A stretch of DNA of 18,288 nt from Sandaracinaceae bacterium (lineage in GTDB: Bacteria > Myxococcota_A > Polyangia > Polyangiales > Houyiibacteriaceae). The notes under the pieces are model-generated. The model saw only the letters and a program-made list of their open reading frames with translations, searched no databases and had not been told where the DNA came from. Every line of letters begins with the position of its first letter. Positions within the stretch are counted from its first letter, which is position 1. The stretch covers positions 1-18,288 of the forward strand of contig JADJJE010000035.1 in NCBI GenBank assembly GCA_016706685.1, given 5' to 3'. The position numbers and the translations under genes are program-made. Positions 14,653 through 18,288 of the stretch are shown in pieces.

Positions 14653-17600
14653 ATGGCCTTGGCGAGCTCGCTGGCCGCTGCCCTGTTTGTTCTCCTGGCT
14701 GCGGTGACGCGGGCCGTTCGCATGGACCTAGCGCCGACGGGGCGCGAACAGTCCTGCATGGACGCGACGGACTGCGACGACGGCATGTTCTGCAACGGCG
14801 CGAGACTTACCAGATGGGCGCGCCCGGCGCGGACGCGTTCGGCTGCTTGCCGGCGGGGATCCGCCCTGCGCGCTCGACGCCGTGTGCGAGGGGAGTCGCG
14901 CGACCGCTGCGTGGGGGACTGCGAGACCATGCCCGGACTTCGACGACGACGGCACCGACCGCGTCGCGTGCAGCGGAACCGACTGCGGCAACACGGACGC
15001 CAACCGCTTCGTGAGCAACGTGAGGTGGGCGAACTCGCGGGGCACGACGAGGACTGCGACAGCCCGCCACGCTCAGCGGGCGGGACATCGAGCGACGGCT
15101 ACGTGGACGCCGCGATGCCGCAACCCGGACGGAGCGGGCGGGACAGGTGCGGCGATGACTGCGGCGACCTGTCGCCTTCGGCTCAGCCCAGGAGCGTGGG
15201 CGCGGGAGTGTGCGACGGCATGGACAACGACTACGACGGCGACCGACGGGGCGTGGCGTTCCGGGTTCGTGGACGCGGACCGCGACTACAACGGCGACGT
15301 AAGGCATCCCCATCGTGGCGTGCTTGGGATCCCCAGGTTTGCCACCACGGCGGAAGACTGCGACGACACCGACCCGCACGACCACCAACCTGCAGGTGGA
15401 GGTATCGTGACGGCGTGGACAACGACTGCGACAGGGGCACGGACGAGAACCCGCGCCCAACGCCGTGGTATCTGGACGACGACTCCGGACCAGTTTGCGG
15501 AGCCAGCTCAACCCCACCGTGGCCACCGTGCCGCCGACCGCCGCGCGTGCTGCTGCCCGCTCGACTGCGACGACAGCACCGCGCTGCCGCGGGCCGCTGG
15601 CACCCGGCTGTGCAACGCGCTCGACGACGGCTACAACAGCGCGGCCGACTTCGTAGTGAGCGCGTTCAGCACCACGGAGTCGACGACCGCGACGGCTACG
15701 CCGACAGTAGCTGGCGGGAACGACTACGACGACCGCGACCCCCACTAGCCGTCCAGGCGCCGAGAGACGCCCTGGACAGCCAAGGGATAACGACCTGCGA
15801 TGGCAGCGTGGACGAGAACGTGATACCCGCGCTGTTCTTCCGCGACCTCGGTACGCGACCTCTCCACGGCGACGCGACCATGTTCGTGGTGGCCGCCAGC
15901 GTGCCCCACGGGCTACGTGGCGCGCGCCGGCGACTGCGCCGACAACGACGTCCGGCGCTTCCCCGGGAGCGTGGGCGCTGCGACGTGATCAACAACGACT
16001 GCGACCAGCGCGTGGACGAGCACGCCATCGATCCGGGCACGTTCTACCGCGACGCGGACGAAGACCTTCAGCGCCGAGGACCGCGTGTGGCGCCGCCTCG
16101 AAGCCCCGGGGGCTATGTGAGCGTGAGCTGGCGGCTGCAACGACGACGACCCGGAGACCCTCCGGGGGTCACGAAAGCTAGTACCACGCGACCACGACGG
16201 CGACACCGCCAGCAACCGCGCGGTGGCGAGACGTGGGGTGCGGGGCGCCTGCGGGCTTCGTAGCCGACGCCACCGACTGCAACGACCTCGACTTCTCGAC
16301 GAACCCTGGAGCGACCCCCGCTGTACCACCCGCGCGACCGCGACTGCGACGGCACGGTGGACGCCATGGAAGTGGGCTGCAGCGCCACGACGCAGCACCG
16401 ACAACTGGGGGGCTGCGACCGGGAGCCAGTGGCCACGTGCAGCACCGTCGGTATGGGCACTTCGTGCGCGTGCCCCGTAAGGGTTCATGGGCAGCGGAGT
16501 GGGCTCGATACGGCTGCCTGTCGGAGACGGAATTACCTCACCGGCAGCGCCACAGGCGGAACCCTCACGCCCGCGTTTCGCGGTGGGGCAGCGGCGCCGC
16601 GCTGGTCATGGACGCGGCAGCCACCAGCGCGGAGTTCACGCCCAGCATCAGCGCGCCAGCCGACGTCACGCTGCGCATCGCTGGGGCCACGCCCGTCAGG
16701 CGCGGCTTCGTTCGACCTCGGCACCGTGGCGCTCGGCACCCTCAGCCGCCCCGACGTGGTGTTGCTGGCCACGCACGCGGACGGCTGCGTGCGAGACCAC
16801 CATCACCGGTGACGCTCTCGCGATACCTGCGCAGCACCACCGGGCGGTGGGAACAATGGGGCCAGCGTCGTGTCGGTGTCGGGTGAGCCAGCAGAACCAT
16901 CGCGCTCGGCGACCGCCTGGACGGGGACAACGCCCCGGGCATCAGCAGCACCTCCACGGGTGGCCTGTACGCCGTGGGCGCGGTGTTCCTGTTCCAGCGG
17001 TCCGGGTCCACCTGGCAGCTCGGGGCCACGTTTCGCGCGTCGACCCTGGTGTCGCAGGACCGCTTCAGGGCTTTCCGGTGGCGCTCTCGCGCGATGGCAG
17101 CACCACCATGGTAGTCGGGGCGCCGGCAGCGTGACGTGGGCGCCTTCGATGCCGGCGTGGCGTTCGTGTTCCTACCCCGACAGCAACGCCTGGGTGCAGC
17201 GGGCGGTGCTGAACAACCCTGCGCCGTCTACCAGCGACTACGTGGGCACGTCGATCACCGTGTCCCGAACGGCGGAGACACCTTCGCCGTGGAGCACGGC
17301 CCCACGAGAGGACTCGAAGCCACGCCACAGGCGTGGGCGCACCCGTGGCAGACAACTCCTCGACAGACGGTGGCGTGGTCTACGTGTACACGGCGTGGCG
17401 ACCCGATGTGGTCGACGGCCACGCGCATCGAGGCGCCAGTCACGGCCCGGGCGACCAGTTCGGTTCTGCGTTGCGCCTGTCAGGCGACGGCATGACGCTC
17501 GCGGTGGAGGCGCTCCGCTCGAAGACGGCAGCGCCTCCGGCGTGAACAGCGCCTTCGAGCGAGCTGCGGCCCAACAGCGGCTGCGTCTGCGTGTACGCGC

Positions 17601-18211
17601 AGTGGCGTGACGTGGAGCTATCACTCCTACATCAAGGCGCAGAACCCTGGCATGGGCGACTCGTTCGGAGCGAAGACGTCCGCGCTCGGTCTCGACGACC
17701 TCAGCCGCACGCTGGTGGTGGGCGTGCCCTTCGCCGGACCTGGTCGGTACGGATAGCGGCGCAGCCTCCGTCTACACACCTTCGATGGCACGGACTGGGG
17801 GTTCGAGACCACCCTCGTGGCTGGGAATGCCGACGCGGGCGATCGATTCAGCGTCAGCGCATCCGCATCTCAGGCGACGGCCAGCACATCGGCGTGACGG
17901 CCCCTGAGGACAACCGCTCGGCGGACGGCCCGTTCAGCAACACCGAGGTAGACGCGGGCGCGGCCTGCGTCTTCGACCGCATGGAATGAGAAGGCCCGCA
18001 AATTGGGGCGCTCTTCCTGAAAACTTTTACCCGTACGCGAGCTTCTTCTTCAGTACCGGTACATCTCGCTCTCGTCCGATGGTGAAGTCACATCGCCGTC
18101 ACCTCGCTGAGCTGGGGATCGGGCGCGGGAGCCGCAGAACGAACAAGGACCGCAGCGACCGGAGCCGCTCGGACAGCCCGCGCAGGGGCGGCGTACGTCT
18201 TCGAGCGGTAG
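14653..18211 (+). CDS. MopE-like metal-binding repeat and FG-GAP-like secreted protein, heavily frameshifted
   Basis: The ATG at 14653 gives a signal peptide (MALASSLAAALFVLLAAVTR). From about 14750 to 16400, Cys/Asp-rich MopE-type units alternate between frames: CMDATDCDDGMFCNG, CDGMDNDYDGD, DGVDNDCDRGTDENP, CNALDDGYNSAADF, CDGSVDEN, CDVINNDCDQRVDEHAID with TFYRDADED, and DRDCDGTVDAMEVGC. These Asp-rich loops resemble metal-binding motifs. About 16530-16700 is a beta-sandwich-like segment (LTGSATGGTLTPAFRGG). From about 16880, FG-GAP/propeller-like repeats follow: VALSRDGSTTMVVGAP, YVGTSITVSRT, DNSSTDGGVVYVYT, FGSALRLSGDGMTLAVEA, FSNTEVDAGAACVFDRME. One frame ends at 17989, but ARAGAAYVFER with TAG at 18209-18211 shows a further repeat, so the real end is probably 18211. 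Expected to be secreted or surface-located, possibly calcium-binding. Dozens of shifts; the protein is over 1,100 residues. Confidence 0.7.
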
Positions 18212-18288
18212 GCGGCCGAAGCCGAAGTCGACATAGCGGCCAGTCGAGTGCCCTGCCGGGTCGTCTATCTGGATGTTCGGCCGAGTTC

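Noticed and set aside
1..18288. CRISPR arrays, tRNA or rRNA genes, insertion-sequence ends, phage structural genes
   Set aside because: I looked for regularly spaced direct repeats, cloverleaf-like ends, transposase motifs and terminal inverted repeats and saw none that hold up.

Overview
The window is GC-rich DNA whose genes suggest a Myxococcota (deltaproteobacterial) genome, probably of the Polyangiales/Sandaracinaceae type. The clues are a MopE-like Cys/Asp-rich repeat protein with FG-GAP-like repeats, a lipoprotein with an AgmX/PglI-type C-terminal domain, and a high proportion of exported proteins with no clear enzymatic role. This placement is an inference from gene content; no rRNA or other marker gene is present.

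Layout, left to right: (1) 1-537, minus strand, the first 179 codons of an AbiEi-family antitoxin that runs off the left edge, with a promoter/operator-like element at 551-583. (2) 665-2557, plus, a DUF1266-like domain fused to a right-handed parallel beta-helix. (3) 2622-4751, minus, an exported protein with a trypsin-like fold that appears to lack its catalytic residues, followed by two DUF642-like modules. (4) 5009-6212, plus, a Cys-rich lipoprotein with an AgmX/PglI C-terminus, split by one frameshift near 5460-5481. (5) 6357-8257, minus, a complete type IV (AbiE-like) toxin-antitoxin operon whose antitoxin carries an N-terminal PD-(D/E)XK-like segment. It has a 20-bp near-palindrome and a -10 box exactly six bases before the start codon. 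(6) 8336-8464, a decayed copy of the 5' end of the left-edge antitoxin gene, in frame with the AbiE antitoxin. (7) 8499-9677, plus, an exported protein of unknown function. (8) 9743-10442, minus, a hypothetical protein with one frameshift.

From about 10.55 kb to the right edge every gene is interrupted by single-base insertions or deletions. The encoded proteins can be followed only by switching frame: a beta-like glutathione S-transferase, a tandem 22-26-residue repeat protein, a small hypothetical protein, one or two hotdog thioesterase domains, a small membrane protein, a poorly defined ORF, and a roughly 3.5-kb MopE/FG-GAP secreted protein ending near 18211. Because genes on both strands are affected, by indels far more than by in-frame stops, I read this mainly as poor consensus quality toward the right end rather than biological decay. 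Reads would decide it.

The most interesting biology is the AbiE locus: an NTase toxin translationally coupled (ATGA overlap) to a multidomain antitoxin, a self-contained promoter/operator, and a fossil of a second AbiEi gene next to it, with a related gene 8 kb away. The other genes look like unlinked housekeeping or cell-surface functions and do not form an obvious pathway.
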